A DNA stretch of 64,000 nucleotides from Methylobacterium sp. R2-1 (GCF_014191355.1 NZ_JACHWM010000002.1:1-64000), one strand, 5' to 3'. Shown: positions 11,888-21,452, counted from the first letter of the stretch. Notes: generated by a model not told the origin, from the sequence alone. Made by a program: numbers and translations.

Positions 11888-12562
11888 ATGCGTATCGCGT
11901 TCTCCAAGCTCTGTGTCGTTCGGCCCGCCCGCTCTTTCGCGGCCCGCCTGGTGGCGGGCCTCGCCCTGGCCGGGGCCTTCCTCGCCACGCCGGCCTTCGA
12001 GGCTGAGGCACAGCCGTCCGCCGCGCTCCCGGCGATGAGCCTGTCGGCGGTGACCACCGGCCCCGCCCGGCCGATCGCCGCCTGGGCCGAGTTCTGCGAA
12101 CGCTATTCCGGTGAGTGCGCGGTCGATCGCACCGAGGCCGCCAGCATCACCCTGACCTCGGCGCTGTGGCAGACGATCAATGCGGTCAATCGCCGGATCA
12201 ACCGGGCGGTGGAGGCGGTGACGGATCAGGATCACTGGCGCGCCGCCGACCGCTGGGACCTCGCCGAGGACGGCCGGGGCGACTGCGAGGACTTCCAGCT
12301 CCTCAAGCGCCGCCTGCTGGTCGAGGCCGGCCTGCCGCGTCGGGCGATGCGGATGACCGTGGTGATCGATGAGAAGGGCGAGGGACATGCCGTCCTCACC
12401 CTCATCACCAACCGCGGAGATCTGATCCTCGACAACAAGACCAGCGCGGTGCTGCCCTGGACCCAGACCGGCTACACCTTCGTCAAGCGCGAGAGCCAGG
12501 AGGCGGTGGGTTGGGTGGCGCTCGGCCGCGACGCCTCGCCGCTCACGGCGGCTAACCGCTGA
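11888..12562 (+). CDS. Bacterial transglutaminase-like cysteine protease (BTLCP family)
   Basis: A 224-residue exported protein with a signal peptide (about 1-42, ending AEAQ). The catalytic triad is visible: Cys in DGRGDCEDFQLLK, His in GEGHAVLTL and Asp in GDLILDNK. WAEFCERYSGEC near residue 70 is the usual N-terminal signature of this proteobacterial family (formerly DUF920). Such proteins are periplasmic proteases or amidases; in some bacteria LapG-type members release surface adhesins. No LapA or LapD homologue lies nearby, so that role is not supported here. Confidence 0.9.
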   Translation: MRIAFSKLCVVRPARSFAARLVAGLALAGAFLATPAFEAEAQPSAALPAMSLSAVTTGPARPIAAWAEFCERYSGECAVDRTEAASITLTSALWQTINAVNRRINRAVEAVTDQDHWRAADRWDLAEDGRGDCEDFQLLKRRLLVEAGLPRRAMRMTVVIDEKGEGHAVLTLITNRGDLILDNKTSAVLPWTQTGYTFVKRESQEAVGWVALGRDASPLTAANR

Positions 12563-12739
12563 GCGGAACTTTTTCGGAAATTTTTCCTGATCCCAAATCG
12601 GGACCGGATCGGGACCTCAGGCGTTAGCAGGTTTTAACGGTTCGGCGGCCAAGGTTGACGAGAGGTTTCCGCGAGCGCGCGCCGCCCCGGAAAACCCCGT
12701 CACTGTCTCAGGTTCGCCGTCCCAGGGTCTGCTCGTCCC

Positions 12740-13072
12740 ATGCGTCGCGTCCTCCTCGCCACCCTTCCAGCCCTTAGCGCCCTCGCTCTTCTCGCCGCTG
12801 TCCCGGCGCGGGCGGAAAGCTCGGAAGGCGCGCGCCACGCGGCGTGGCAGACCTGTCTCGACGAAACCTTCGCGGAGCAGGTTCGCACTACGAGCCGCAG
12901 CTTCGCCGCGACCAAGGCGGTCTCCACCTGCCGCGACCGGGAAGAGGCCTATCTCGGCGTGCTCGCCGGCTCGCCGTTCCTCGACGGCGAGGATGTCGCC
13001 CGCATCCGCCCCGCCCTCGTCGCCCGCGCCCGCGACCGTCTGATGGGCGAGCGTCGCTACAGCGCGCTCTGA
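12740..13072 (+). CDS. Small secreted protein, unknown function
   Basis: The product has 110 residues: a clear signal peptide (1-25, LSALALLAAVPARA) and a helical charged mature domain with two cysteines (WQTCLDE and STCRDRE) that may form a disulfide. It is predicted periplasmic. I recognise no family. It stands alone between a protease and a convergent sensor kinase. Confidence 0.65.
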   Translation: MRRVLLATLPALSALALLAAVPARAESSEGARHAAWQTCLDETFAEQVRTTSRSFAATKAVSTCRDREEAYLGVLAGSPFLDGEDVARIRPALVARARDRLMGERRYSAL

Positions 13073-13093
13073 CCGGCCCGACCTGTCTGCCCC

Positions 13094-14458
13094 TCACGCC
13101 AGCATGTAGGCGAGCAGCGAGCGCAGCTGCGCCGGCTTGATCGGCTTGTGGACGAGTTCGGCCCCCGTGGCCTGGGCGCGGGCGGCAATGTCGGCCCCAT
13201 GGTCTGCGGTGGTGAGGATCACCGGCGTCACCCAGCCCCGGTTGCGCCGCAGGTAATCCACCACGTCGAGGCCGCAGGCGCCGTTGTCGAGGTGATAGTC
13301 GATCACCATCACGTCCGGCCGCGCCAGACCGGCACCGAGGGCGGCCACCACGCCGGCGAGATCGCGAAACACCTGCACCTCGGCGTCCCAGTTGCGCAGG
13401 AGACGCTGCAGCGCCTCGGCTGTCGAAGCATCGTTCTCGATCGCCAGCACCCGCGCGCCCGTCAGGGCCGTCGCCAGCGGCGCCAGGGTCACGCGCGCGT
13501 CCGGACGCTGCGCAGCCAGCGGAAGCGTCAGGCTCAGCCGCGTGCCGTGGCCGGCGCGGGAATGCAGTTCGATGGCGTGCCCGAGCGTCGAGGCCATGCG
13601 CTGCACGATCGACAGGCCGAGCCCGAGGCCGACGCCGCCATCATCGCACTCGCGCGCCCCGCGAAAAAACTCCTCGAAGACCAGCGCCCGCTCGTGCTCG
13701 GGAATGCCGCAGCCGGTGTCGACAACATCGATCCGGCAGAGCTTGTCCCGCGGCCGCGCCGCGATCAGCACGCCGCCGCGGTCAGTGTAGCGGATCGCGT
13801 TGGAGACGAGATTCTGCAGGACGCGCTGGAGCAGGATCCCGTCGGTCTCCACCACGAGGTCAGCACAGCGGGTGACGAGGCGCAACTCCTTGCGCTCGGC
13901 GAAGGGCCGGAAGCTCGCCTCGATCCCCGCGACGAGGTCGGCGAGCCGCACCGGCTTCACCACGGGGCGCACGATGCCGGCATCGAGCTTCGAGATGTCG
14001 ATGAGCGCCTTGATCAGATCCTCGATCGTCTCAAGGCCGCGCTCGACCTGCCGGGCGATCCCCTTCGCTTCCGGCCCCGGCGCAAGGTCGGTCAGCGCCG
14101 AGAGCGAGAGGCGGGCGGCATTGAGGGGCTGGAGCAGGTCGTGGCTCGCGGCGGCCAGGAAACGCGTCTTCGAGCGGTTGGCGGTCTCGGCCTCTTCTTT
14201 GGCCGCCTGCATCGCCGCGTTCGAGCGCTCCAGGCTGTGCATCAGCGCCGTCAGCTCCTCCGTGCGGGCGCGGACGCGGCCCTCCAGCATGATCGCGGTC
14301 TGGAACAGCGAGTATGCGCCGCCCTGCTGGTCCATGGTGCGCTCGACATGGGCCATCAGCGCCGCATTGATGCGTTCGAGCTTGGCTACGCGATGCGTCA
14401 GGGACTCGACGGTCTGCGGCTCGGGCGGCGGCTCCATCCAGAGGGTCGGACAGTTCAT
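13094..14458 (-). CDS. Hybrid histidine kinase-response regulator, partner of a FIST protein
   Basis: The 454-residue protein has an N-terminal coiled coil (about 15-95) with no membrane segment, a HisKA domain with phosphoacceptor His106 (AAASHDLLQPLNAA), an HATPase domain (NLVSNAIRYTDRGG, DTGCGIPEHE, GLGLGLSIV) and a C-terminal receiver with Asp387 (VMVIDYHLDN) and Lys438 (HKP). Its ATG overlaps the stop of the upstream FIST gene by 4 bases, so the two are translationally coupled. The HDLLQPL box and the FIST partner resemble the NahK group paired with NosP in Pseudomonas. Output would be phosphotransfer onward, since there is no DNA-binding domain. Confidence 0.92.
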   Translation of the reverse strand: MNCPTLWMEPPPEPQTVESLTHRVAKLERINAALMAHVERTMDQQGGAYSLFQTAIMLEGRVRARTEELTALMHSLERSNAAMQAAKEEAETANRSKTRFLAAASHDLLQPLNAARLSLSALTDLAPGPEAKGIARQVERGLETIEDLIKALIDISKLDAGIVRPVVKPVRLADLVAGIEASFRPFAERKELRLVTRCADLVVETDGILLQRVLQNLVSNAIRYTDRGGVLIAARPRDKLCRIDVVDTGCGIPEHERALVFEEFFRGARECDDGGVGLGLGLSIVQRMASTLGHAIELHSRAGHGTRLSLTLPLAAQRPDARVTLAPLATALTGARVLAIENDASTAEALQRLLRNWDAEVQVFRDLAGVVAALGAGLARPDVMVIDYHLDNGACGLDVVDYLRRNRGWVTPVILTTADHGADIAARAQATGAELVHKPIKPAQLRSLLAYMLA

Positions 14459-15711
14459 GGGGCCGTCTTCGCGTCGCGGCTCTCCGGCGTCTCAGCCCGG
14501 CCGATGGCAATCCCCGTAAAAGTCTGGTTCAGATGCATCGAGCGGTACTGCTCGCCGTAGGTCTCGAACCCGACCACGCCGTAGCGCCGGTACAGGTCGG
14601 CGATGCGGTGTCGCACCTGCCGGCTCTCGGCATCGAGGCGGCGGAACACGCAGTCGAAGCCGATCACGAGGTCGAGGCCGCCGAGCGCCTCGTCGAGACT
14701 CTCGAGTTCGGCCCGTGTCGCCTCGACGATGTCGCGGGGCTGGGCCAGCGTCAGCACCACGCCCTCGCCGATGGCGCAGAAGAAGGTCATCGAGCCGTCC
14801 GGCTCCACCCGGCTAATCGAGCGGCAGTAATACTCGCCGCCGATCTTCACCGCGAGCGGGTACGCGGCAAAGCTCATCGTCGAGAGGTTTTCCGGATCGA
14901 GACCGACCGCCATGGCGTATTCGCGCGCCGCGGGCTCGGCGTTCAATTCGGTGACGCGCCGCTCCTCCTCGCGGGCGGCGGTGACCACGAACTTGCGGTT
15001 GGTCGGTTCGAAATTGTCACTCTTGAAGATGCGGATCGGGAAATCCGTCTCGACCAGCAGGATCACCGCCGCGTCGCGGCAGAGCCGGCCGTCATGGATC
15101 AGCACCGTGCTGCGGAAGGCGAGATCGTCGCCGGCCGACCCTCCGATCAGCGGGATGCCATCGAGCGCCCAGGCCACTGCCGAGACGACCGTCTCCTCCG
15201 CGTTGGCGAGCGAGTCGATCAGCGAGAGGGCGAAACGGTGGCCGCTGCCGCCGTCCGGCCGCCCCCCGTCGAGAGCCCGGCGCAGGCCCCGCACGGTCGA
15301 GGCGGCGCCCTCCACGTCGAGCCGGGCGATGTCGGTGAGCAGGCCGGAGACGATCCGGAAGCCCTGGCGCGGAAAGGCGATGGCGACGAGGCCGCGGTCG
15401 ATCGAGCCCGCCGGGCTGATTCCGCCGGAAGTGGAGCAGCCGGTGACCCCGATGCCGGGAAACTGTGAGGCCAGCGCCGCGGTGAGGGTTTCCGCCTCGT
15501 AGGCCGGTGAGAAGAACACGATGAGGTGGCCGATTGCCGCCCGGTCGAGGGTTCCCGCCACGGCCGTGACCGCGACCAAGGCGTCACCCGCATCCGTCCA
15601 GGCCGTCTGGATTCCGCACAGATGCCCGCGCATCTGCGTGCCGTGCGTCACCCTCTCGCTCCCTCGCGCGGAGTCTGTTCCGGCAAGCCGGCCGCCCCTG
15701 ATGGATTGCAC
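14455..15711 (-). CDS. FIST N/C domain sensory protein (NosP-like)
   Basis: About 418 residues, or about 400 if translation starts at a downstream codon such as the GTG encoding V of VTHGTQM. FIST N covers about 45-240 (HLIVFFSPAYEAETL, GVTGCSTSGGIS, IGGSAGDDLAF) and FIST C about 250-390 (EYAMAVGL, VVGFETYGEQYRS). It is soluble. FIST proteins are small-ligand sensors; Pseudomonas NosP is a haem-binding NO sensor that inhibits its adjacent kinase NahK. The coupled kinase here supports a sensor-kinase pair. The ligand is unknown, and I cannot place a haem-binding His from sequence alone. Confidence 0.9.
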   Translation of the reverse strand: MQSIRGGRLAGTDSARGSERVTHGTQMRGHLCGIQTAWTDAGDALVAVTAVAGTLDRAAIGHLIVFFSPAYEAETLTAALASQFPGIGVTGCSTSGGISPAGSIDRGLVAIAFPRQGFRIVSGLLTDIARLDVEGAASTVRGLRRALDGGRPDGGSGHRFALSLIDSLANAEETVVSAVAWALDGIPLIGGSAGDDLAFRSTVLIHDGRLCRDAAVILLVETDFPIRIFKSDNFEPTNRKFVVTAAREEERRVTELNAEPAAREYAMAVGLDPENLSTMSFAAYPLAVKIGGEYYCRSISRVEPDGSMTFFCAIGEGVVLTLAQPRDIVEATRAELESLDEALGGLDLVIGFDCVFRRLDAESRQVRHRIADLYRRYGVVGFETYGEQYRSMHLNQTFTGIAIGRAETPESRDAKTAP

Positions 15712-15923
15712 GCGACTATGTGCCCGGCGAAGAGGCGTGGCAATGGCCGCGTTGGCCCGCGCAGGGCTCCGACTTCAGGTCAACAATGTATCGGCGCGTG
15801 AGGACGCTCAGTGCCTGTCATGCCGGGGTGCCGAAGGCGAACCCGGAATGATGATGATCGCTGATGAGCTCACGGCACACGACACGGGCGAGTGAGCCTG
15901 ACGGAATAGCGGGCCTGACGGAA

Positions 15924-17462
15924 TCAAGCCGCGGCCGCCGGCTGCTCGCCACGCACCCGGTAGGACAGGGCCTCGGCCAGATGCAGCCGCCGCACCTGCA
16001 CCTCGCCGTCGAGGTCGGCCAGCGTCCGGGCGACTCGCAGCGTGCGGTGGAAGCCACGGGCGGAGAGCCGCATGGTCTCCGCCGCATGGCGGATCAGCGC
16101 CGCCCCCTCGGCATCGGGCGCGGCAGCGGATTCGATCACGGTCGCCGGGCAGGTGGCGTTGGTCGTCGCAACCGGCAGGCCGAGGGCGGCGTAGCGTGCA
16201 CTTTGCAGTCCGCGGGCCGCGGCGACCCGCGCGGCGGCCTCGGCCGAGCCCTCCGCGGGCGACGGCAGGATCAGGTCGGCGGCGGTCACCGCCGCCACCT
16301 CGATGCGCAGGTCGATCCGATCGAGCAGCGGCCCGGAGATGCGGGCGCCGTACTGGGCGACGCAGCGCTCGTTCGGTCCGCGGCGGCAGGCATAGCCGGG
16401 CTCCAGCGCCATGCCGCAGCGGCACGGGTTCATCGCCGCCACGAGCTGGAACCGCGCCGGGTAGGTCGTCCGATGGTTCGCGCGGGCGATCATGATCTCA
16501 CCCGTCTCCATCGGCTGGCGCAGGGAATCGAGCACCTGAGGCGTGAATTCGGGGAGTTCGTCGAGGAACAGTACGCCGCCATGGGCGAGCGAGGCTTCGC
16601 CGGGCCGGGCGTTGAGCCCGCCGCCGACCAGCGCGGCCATGGAGGCGGAATGGTTCGGCTGGCGGAATGGACGCCGGTTCGAGAGCGCACCGCCCTTCAA
16701 CGCGCCCGCAACCGACTGGATCATCGAGACTTCGAGCAGCTCGCGCGGTCCCAGCGGCGGCAGGATCGAGGGAAGGCGCGCGGCGAGCATCGACTTGCCG
16801 GCTCCGGGCGGGCCGTTCATCAGCAGGTTGTGGCCGCCGGCCGCCGCGATCTCCAGGGCGCGCTTGGCGCCCTCCTGGCCCTTGATGTCGCGCAGATCCG
16901 GCATCGGGCCGGCGGGTGCGGCCATGGCGGGCTGGGGCCGTGCCATCACCTGGCTGCCCTTGAAGTGGTTGGCGAGCTGAATCAGCGAGCGCGGCGCGAG
17001 CACGTCCATGTCGCCCGCGGCCCAGGCCGCCTCCGGGCCGGTCGCGGCGGGACAGATCAGCCCGAGCCCCCGGCCGTTCGCCGCCATCGCCGCGGGCAGC
17101 ACGCCGGCCACCGCGGTGATCGAGCCGTCGAACGCCAGTTCGCCGAGGACGCAGTAGCCGCCGAGCGCGTCCGCCGGCAGGGCGGCGATGGCGCCCATCA
17201 CCGCGAGCGCGATCGGCAGGTCGTAGTGCGAGCCCTCCTTCGGGAGGTCGGCAGGCGCGAGGTTGCAGGTGATGCGCTTGGCCGGCAGGGCCAGCCCCGA
17301 AGCGATCAGCGCCGAGCGCACCCGCTCGCGCGATTCCGCCACCGCCTTGTCCGGCAGACCGACGATGGTGAAAGCGACCGCGCCCGGCGCGATCTGCACC
17401 TGCAGGTCAACGGCGCGCGCCTCGATCCCCTCGAAGGCGACGGTGGCGACACGCGTGACCAT
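15924..17462 (-). CDS. comM: YifB/ComM family Mg chelatase-like AAA+ ATPase
   Basis: The 512-residue protein begins MVTRVATVAFEGIEA, then a Lon-type fold (AFTIVGLPDKAVAESRERVR, DLPIALAVMGA), a Walker A GPPGAGKSMLA, Walker B GGVLFLDELPEF, and a Mg-chelatase C-terminal region with the cysteine pair NPCRCG and YACRRGPNERC. ComM is a hexameric helicase that promotes branch migration during natural transformation. The upstream open frame adds only unconserved residues. It is transcribed away from the PepSY gene. Confidence 0.93.
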   Translation of the reverse strand: MVTRVATVAFEGIEARAVDLQVQIAPGAVAFTIVGLPDKAVAESRERVRSALIASGLALPAKRITCNLAPADLPKEGSHYDLPIALAVMGAIAALPADALGGYCVLGELAFDGSITAVAGVLPAAMAANGRGLGLICPAATGPEAAWAAGDMDVLAPRSLIQLANHFKGSQVMARPQPAMAAPAGPMPDLRDIKGQEGAKRALEIAAAGGHNLLMNGPPGAGKSMLAARLPSILPPLGPRELLEVSMIQSVAGALKGGALSNRRPFRQPNHSASMAALVGGGLNARPGEASLAHGGVLFLDELPEFTPQVLDSLRQPMETGEIMIARANHRTTYPARFQLVAAMNPCRCGMALEPGYACRRGPNERCVAQYGARISGPLLDRIDLRIEVAAVTAADLILPSPAEGSAEAAARVAAARGLQSARYAALGLPVATTNATCPATVIESAAAPDAEGAALIRHAAETMRLSARGFHRTLRVARTLADLDGEVQVRRLHLAEALSYRVRGEQPAAAA

Positions 17463-17684
17463 AATCTCAGGAAGCCCCCAACCCGGAGGTTGCAGCCTAG
17501 GCGGCACTTCGCGTGCTGGCAATTGCAAGCGCGGCCTTGCAGCTCGCCGGGTCCGGCTCCTCGTCGGTTCGGGACGATGGCGAGGCCGTTCCCCTGAACG
17601 CGCCGTGCTGCTACGGCCCGGGCGATAGGAACAACCGGTGAAATGAATCGTTCGCCGGGTACCAATCAGCCGAAGGAGTCTTTC

Positions 17685-17945
17685 ATGTTCGTCCGCCCGC
17701 TCGCCGTCGCCGCGCTCGGCCTTGCCCTGCTCGCCGGTCCGGCGCTCGCCGACCAGAAACTCCCGCCCGACCAGCAGACGAAGGTCGAGGACATCCTGAA
17801 GAAGGAAGGCTTCACGAAGTGGAAGGAGATCGAACTCGACGACGGCATGATCGAGGTGGACGATGCCATCGACGCCAACGGCAAGCAGTTCGATCTGAAG
17901 CTCGATCCTAAGACGATGGAGATCGTGAAGCGCGAGGCCGAGTGA
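17685..17945 (+). CDS. Secreted PepSY-domain protein
   Basis: The 86-residue protein has a signal peptide (1-22, LALLAGPALA) followed by a single PepSY-like unit: KVEDILKKEGFTKWKEIELDDGMIEVDDAIDANGKQFDLKLDPKTMEI, split by the usual strand-turn-strand pattern. PepSY proteins are periplasmic and often restrain peptidases or sit beside two-component systems. The ATG at 17685 has AAGGAG ten bases upstream; an earlier in-frame ATG would bury the signal peptide. Confidence 0.85.
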   Translation: MFVRPLAVAALGLALLAGPALADQKLPPDQQTKVEDILKKEGFTKWKEIELDDGMIEVDDAIDANGKQFDLKLDPKTMEIVKREAE

Positions 17946-17977
17946 GGGTTCGGCCCCGGGGAACCGCCTCCCCGGGG

Positions 17978-18475
17978 CTACTTCGCCCTGGCAAAGAAGG
18001 CGCCGCTCTCGGCCACGCCCTCGCCGTCCGGCTTGAGGCCCTGCCAGCGCGTGACCAGCTTGCCGCCCGCCCCCTTCGCGAGGGTGAACAGGGGCTGGCC
18101 CGGCGTGTAGACCGCCACCCCGTACTTGTTGACCATCCCACCATCGCCGTAGCCGTGGAACTCGACCGCGAGGTCATGTCCCTCGCGGCGGGTCCGGCAG
18201 CGGAGCTTCTCGTCGGTCTGGAAGCCCCGCAGGGTGAGGATGCAGCCGTCGCGGACATCCGGCGGCAACAGCACCAGATCGTAGTTCACGACGATCCCCG
18301 TACCTCCCGCCGTCCGCCCGGAGACCAACTCGTAGTGGTAGCGCCCCTGCCAGTCCTTCGGTGCCCCCTCCTGTGCCGGCTCCTGCGCGAGAGCAGGGGC
18401 GGACAGGCCCGCGAGCAGCGCGAGGGCGGTCAGGCGCGCCAGGATCGTGGTCGTCCGCAAAATCGCCTCGGGCAT
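17978..18475 (-). CDS. Secreted hypothetical protein, about 165 aa
   Basis: Residues 1-30 are a signal peptide (LTALALLAGLSAPALAQ). The mature part starts with WQGRYHYELVSGRTAGGTG and VNYDLVL and contains two cysteines (DGCILTL and KLRCRTR). The pattern looks like a small beta-barrel (lipocalin-like) periplasmic protein, but I cannot name the family with confidence. It is convergent with the PepSY gene across a 32-base gap. Confidence 0.65.
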   Translation of the reverse strand: MPEAILRTTTILARLTALALLAGLSAPALAQEPAQEGAPKDWQGRYHYELVSGRTAGGTGIVVNYDLVLLPPDVRDGCILTLRGFQTDEKLRCRTRREGHDLAVEFHGYGDGGMVNKYGVAVYTPGQPLFTLAKGAGGKLVTRWQGLKPDGEGVAESGAFFARAK

Positions 18476-18567
18476 GGTCTCTCCCTTCCGGTGCCGAAAG
18501 CATGGCCGTGCGGATCGGATGAGGCAACCCGACTTGCATCCCGCCGCGCGGGCCGTCATATACGGCG

Positions 18568-18663
18568 CGGGAGGTTGGCGAGGGACGTTTCACTCGCCAA
18601 CCGGGTCAGGTCCGGAAGGAAGCAGCCCTAACGAGACCGAGCGGGTCTTTGTCCAGCCTCCCA
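18568..18663 (+). ncRNA. ffs: Signal recognition particle RNA (4.5S type)
   Basis: The universally conserved core GTCAGGTCCGGAAGGAAGCA, followed by GCCCTAACGA, is present (about 18605-18632) and is the Ffh-binding internal loop and GGAA tetraloop. The ends pair as GGGAGGTTGG (18569) with CCAGCCTCCC (to 18662), and a second hairpin TTGGCGAG/CTCGCCAA lies on the 5' side. Length (about 96 nt) and the position just upstream of dnaX are common in Alphaproteobacteria. The RNA guides ribosomes making membrane proteins to FtsY. Confidence 0.95.
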
Positions 18664-18721
18664 CCCTCGCCGTCCGCTTGAGCCGGACGGCCCGGCCTCT
18701 TCCGAAAATTCGAACGGCGGC

Positions 18722-20614
18722 ATGGACGAGACGCACGGCACGCTCACCGACGAGCCGGGCCTGCCCGGCATGCCCGTCGCTGCAACGGCTTCTGTGCCGG
18801 CCGCGGCCCCCTACCGCGTCCTGGCGCGAAAATACCGGCCCCAGACCTTCGACGACCTGATCGGCCAGGGCGCCATGGTGCGCACGCTGGCGAACGCCTT
18901 CGCGGCCAACCGCATCCCGCAGGCTTGGATGCTGACCGGCGTGCGCGGCGTCGGCAAGACCACCACCGCCCGCATCCTCGCCCGCGGCCTCAACTATCTC
19001 CGCACCGGCCAGCCGGATACCGGCCCGACCGTGTCGATGCCGGAACTCGGCCAGCACTGCCAGGCGATCATGGAATCCCGGCACATGGACGTGCTGGAGA
19101 TGGATGCCGCCTCGCATACCGGCATCGACGATGTGCGCGGCATCATCGACGGCATCCGCTACGCGCCGGTCTCGGCCCGCTACAAGGTCTACATCGTCGA
19201 CGAGGTCCACATGCTCTCGGAGAAGGCGTTCAACGCCTTCCTAAAGACGCTGGAGGAGCCGCCGCCCCACGCCAAGTTCGTGTTCGCGACCACCGAGATC
19301 CGCAAGGTCCCGGTGACGATCCTGTCGCGCTGCCAGCGCTTCGACCTGCGCCGGGTCGAGGCGGACGTGCTCTCCACCCACCTGAAGAAGATCTGTGCCG
19401 CGGAAGGCGTGGAGGCCGAGGACGAGGCGCTCGCCGCCGTCACCCGCGCCGCCGAAGGTTCGGTGCGCGACGCGCTCTCGCTGCTCGATCAGGCCATCGC
19501 CCACGGCGCGGGCGCGGTGACGGCCTCAGGCGTGCGCGACATGCTCGGGCTGGCCGACCGCTCGCGCATCGTCGATCTGTTCGAGGCAGCGATGCGCGGC
19601 GACGTGCCGGCCGCCTTCGCCGAGCTTCGGTCGCAGTACGATTCCGGCGCCGATCCGGCGGTGGTGCTGTCGGATCTCGCCAGCTTCACCCATCTCGTCA
19701 CCCGCCTCAAGCTCGTGCCGGGGGCCGAGGCCGACCCGACCTTGAGCGAAGCGGAGCGGGTGCGCGGGGCGCAGTTCGCCGGGCGCCTGCCGGTGCGGGC
19801 GCTGTCGCGGGCGTGGCAGATCCTGCTCAAGGCGCTGCCCGAGGTGCAGGCCGCCCCCCGCCCGCTCGCGGCGGCCGAGATGGCGATCGTACGGCTCGCC
19901 TACGCCGCCGACCTGCCGACCCCCGACGAAGCCCTGCGCCAGCTTCGCGCCGATCTCGGCGCCTCCGAAGGCACCGGTCCGTCGGGCGCCCGCCCGAGCC
20001 TCGGCCGCGACGGCGGCGCGATGGCGCACGGTTCAGCAGCCCTGCAGATGGCACCGCCGGCCTCATCGCCTCCCTCCCCCCGGCCGACCCTGGCTGCGGT
20101 CCCCTCTCCCATCACCGCCTCGGCTGCGGAAGCGACGCCGCACCCGGCCCCGGCCGCTCCCGCAGGTCCTCGGCTTGGGCGCTTCGAGGACGTGGTCGCC
20201 CAGGCCGAAGCCGCCCGCGACATCGCCCTGAAGGTTGCGCTGGAGCGGGACGTGCATCTCGTGCGCTTCGAGGAGGGACGAATCGAGTTCCGCCTCGCCA
20301 CCGGTGGGCGGCAGAGCCTCCCGACCGACCTCGCCCGGGCGCTGGATGCCTGGACCGGGCGGAGGTGGCTGGTGGCGCTCTCCAAAGAAGAGGGTGCGCC
20401 GACGCTTGCCGAAAATTCGCGGGCGGCCGAGCAGACCCGTCACCAGAACGCCGCTGCGCACCCGCTCGTGCGGGAGGTACTGTCGCGCTTCCCCGGCGCT
20501 CAGATCGTCGATGTCCGCGACAAGGCGCCGGACACCGATACCGCCGAGGCCGCGGCGGATGGTGCCGGACCGGCCGCTCCGCCGCCCGACGAGGCGGAGG
20601 ACGACGACGTCTGA
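18722..20614 (+). CDS. dnaX: DNA polymerase III subunits gamma and tau
   Basis: The 630-residue clamp-loader ATPase has YRVLARKYRPQTFDDLIGQ at the N-terminus, Walker A GVRGVGKTTTA, DEVHML, and a sensor region TTEIRKVPVTILSRCQRF. The zinc-binding insertion has only one cysteine (GQHCQAI), as I recall for other Rhizobiales DnaX proteins. A Pro/Ala/Ser linker (about 430-485) precedes a C-terminal tau-like domain. It loads the beta clamp and couples polymerase to helicase. It starts 58 bases after the SRP RNA. Confidence 0.97.
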   Translation: MDETHGTLTDEPGLPGMPVAATASVPAAAPYRVLARKYRPQTFDDLIGQGAMVRTLANAFAANRIPQAWMLTGVRGVGKTTTARILARGLNYLRTGQPDTGPTVSMPELGQHCQAIMESRHMDVLEMDAASHTGIDDVRGIIDGIRYAPVSARYKVYIVDEVHMLSEKAFNAFLKTLEEPPPHAKFVFATTEIRKVPVTILSRCQRFDLRRVEADVLSTHLKKICAAEGVEAEDEALAAVTRAAEGSVRDALSLLDQAIAHGAGAVTASGVRDMLGLADRSRIVDLFEAAMRGDVPAAFAELRSQYDSGADPAVVLSDLASFTHLVTRLKLVPGAEADPTLSEAERVRGAQFAGRLPVRALSRAWQILLKALPEVQAAPRPLAAAEMAIVRLAYAADLPTPDEALRQLRADLGASEGTGPSGARPSLGRDGGAMAHGSAALQMAPPASSPPSPRPTLAAVPSPITASAAEATPHPAPAAPAGPRLGRFEDVVAQAEAARDIALKVALERDVHLVRFEEGRIEFRLATGGRQSLPTDLARALDAWTGRRWLVALSKEEGAPTLAENSRAAEQTRHQNAAAHPLVREVLSRFPGAQIVDVRDKAPDTDTAEAAADGAGPAAPPPDEAEDDDV

Positions 20615-20716
20615 AGCTGACTCCTGCGCTTGACGCCGCCCCTGGCAGGCACGGGCACCCGCGCCTAAGTGCGGGAAGCGGACGTCTTTCTCGACCGGAA
20701 CCGGAGCGGACCCACT

Positions 20717-21040
20717 ATGCGCGACCTCATGGGCATCATGAAGCAGGCCCAGGCCATGCAGGAGAAAATGACCTCGCTGCAGGCGGAACTCGACTCGGTC
20801 GAGGTGTCCGGAGCCTCCGGCGGCGGCGCCGTGAGCGTGCGGATGACCGCCAAGGGCCAAGTGCTCGGCGTCTCCATCGATCCGAGTCTGATGGTGGCCG
20901 ACGAGCGGGAAATTCTGGAAGATCTCATCGTTGCCGCCTGCAACGATGCCCGCGGCAAGGCCGAGACAACCGCTCAGGAACGGATGGCGGAGCTGACGAA
21001 GGGCCTACCACTGCCGCCCGGCATGAAGCTGCCATTCTAG
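20717..21040 (+). CDS. YbaB/EbfC family nucleoid-associated protein
   Basis: The 107-residue protein starts MRDLMGIMKQAQAMQEKM and contains the family core VSGASGGGAVSVRMTAKGQVLGVSIDPSL, ending GLPLPPGMKLPF. The family forms small dimers that bind DNA. It sits about 100 bases after dnaX as in many bacteria. The expected third member, recR, is not immediately downstream. Confidence 0.94.
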   Translation: MRDLMGIMKQAQAMQEKMTSLQAELDSVEVSGASGGGAVSVRMTAKGQVLGVSIDPSLMVADEREILEDLIVAACNDARGKAETTAQERMAELTKGLPLPPGMKLPF

Positions 21041-21452
21041 ACTATGCGAGCGGCTGGATCATCTGAAGACGGGAAAAGCGAGATCGTTCGCATTTAGATG
21101 AGCCGGCAAAAATTCGTACCCGGTACTGCATCTCTGCTTGGCTGCGTCACTTCGCCACAGATGGTGGCACGATCAGGCTGCAGCGTCGCCGCATGTCGGG
21201 AAATCGCTCACTGGATCATAGACATAACTGGGGCCAATCGCCGGCTGAACGAGCCGTCCCGATCCCGATGTTTTGAACGACGCCGATCCCAAGTGGTACA
21301 ACTCTAAATTTTGTTAAGGCAGGAATTTCGCGGAACGCGCAGGGTCCGCCTGCCGGGTCGAACGCGGCCCCCCCTAGCGAGACTCGGCGGTTCCGCCGGT
21401 CTCTCTCCGAATCAGAGCCGGCGGAACCACCGCCGCGCCCCGGAGAGGTCCC
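21041..21452. other. Intergenic region after ybaB with no recognisable gene
   Basis: About 410 bases of lower GC content than the flanks. A 69-codon plus-strand frame (21098-21307) translates to a Cys/Arg/Ser-rich sequence with no family resemblance and no convincing ribosome site. I see no tRNA or structured RNA, and nothing resembling recR, which often follows ybaB. Confidence 0.4.

Noticed and set aside
13148..15468. Two long plus-strand frames opposite the kinase and FIST genes
   Set aside because: Antisense artefacts; the minus strand encodes intact HisKA, HATPase, REC and FIST domains.
21098..21307. 69-codon frame after ybaB
   Set aside because: No ribosome site, Arg/Ser/Cys-rich random composition and no resemblance to RecR.
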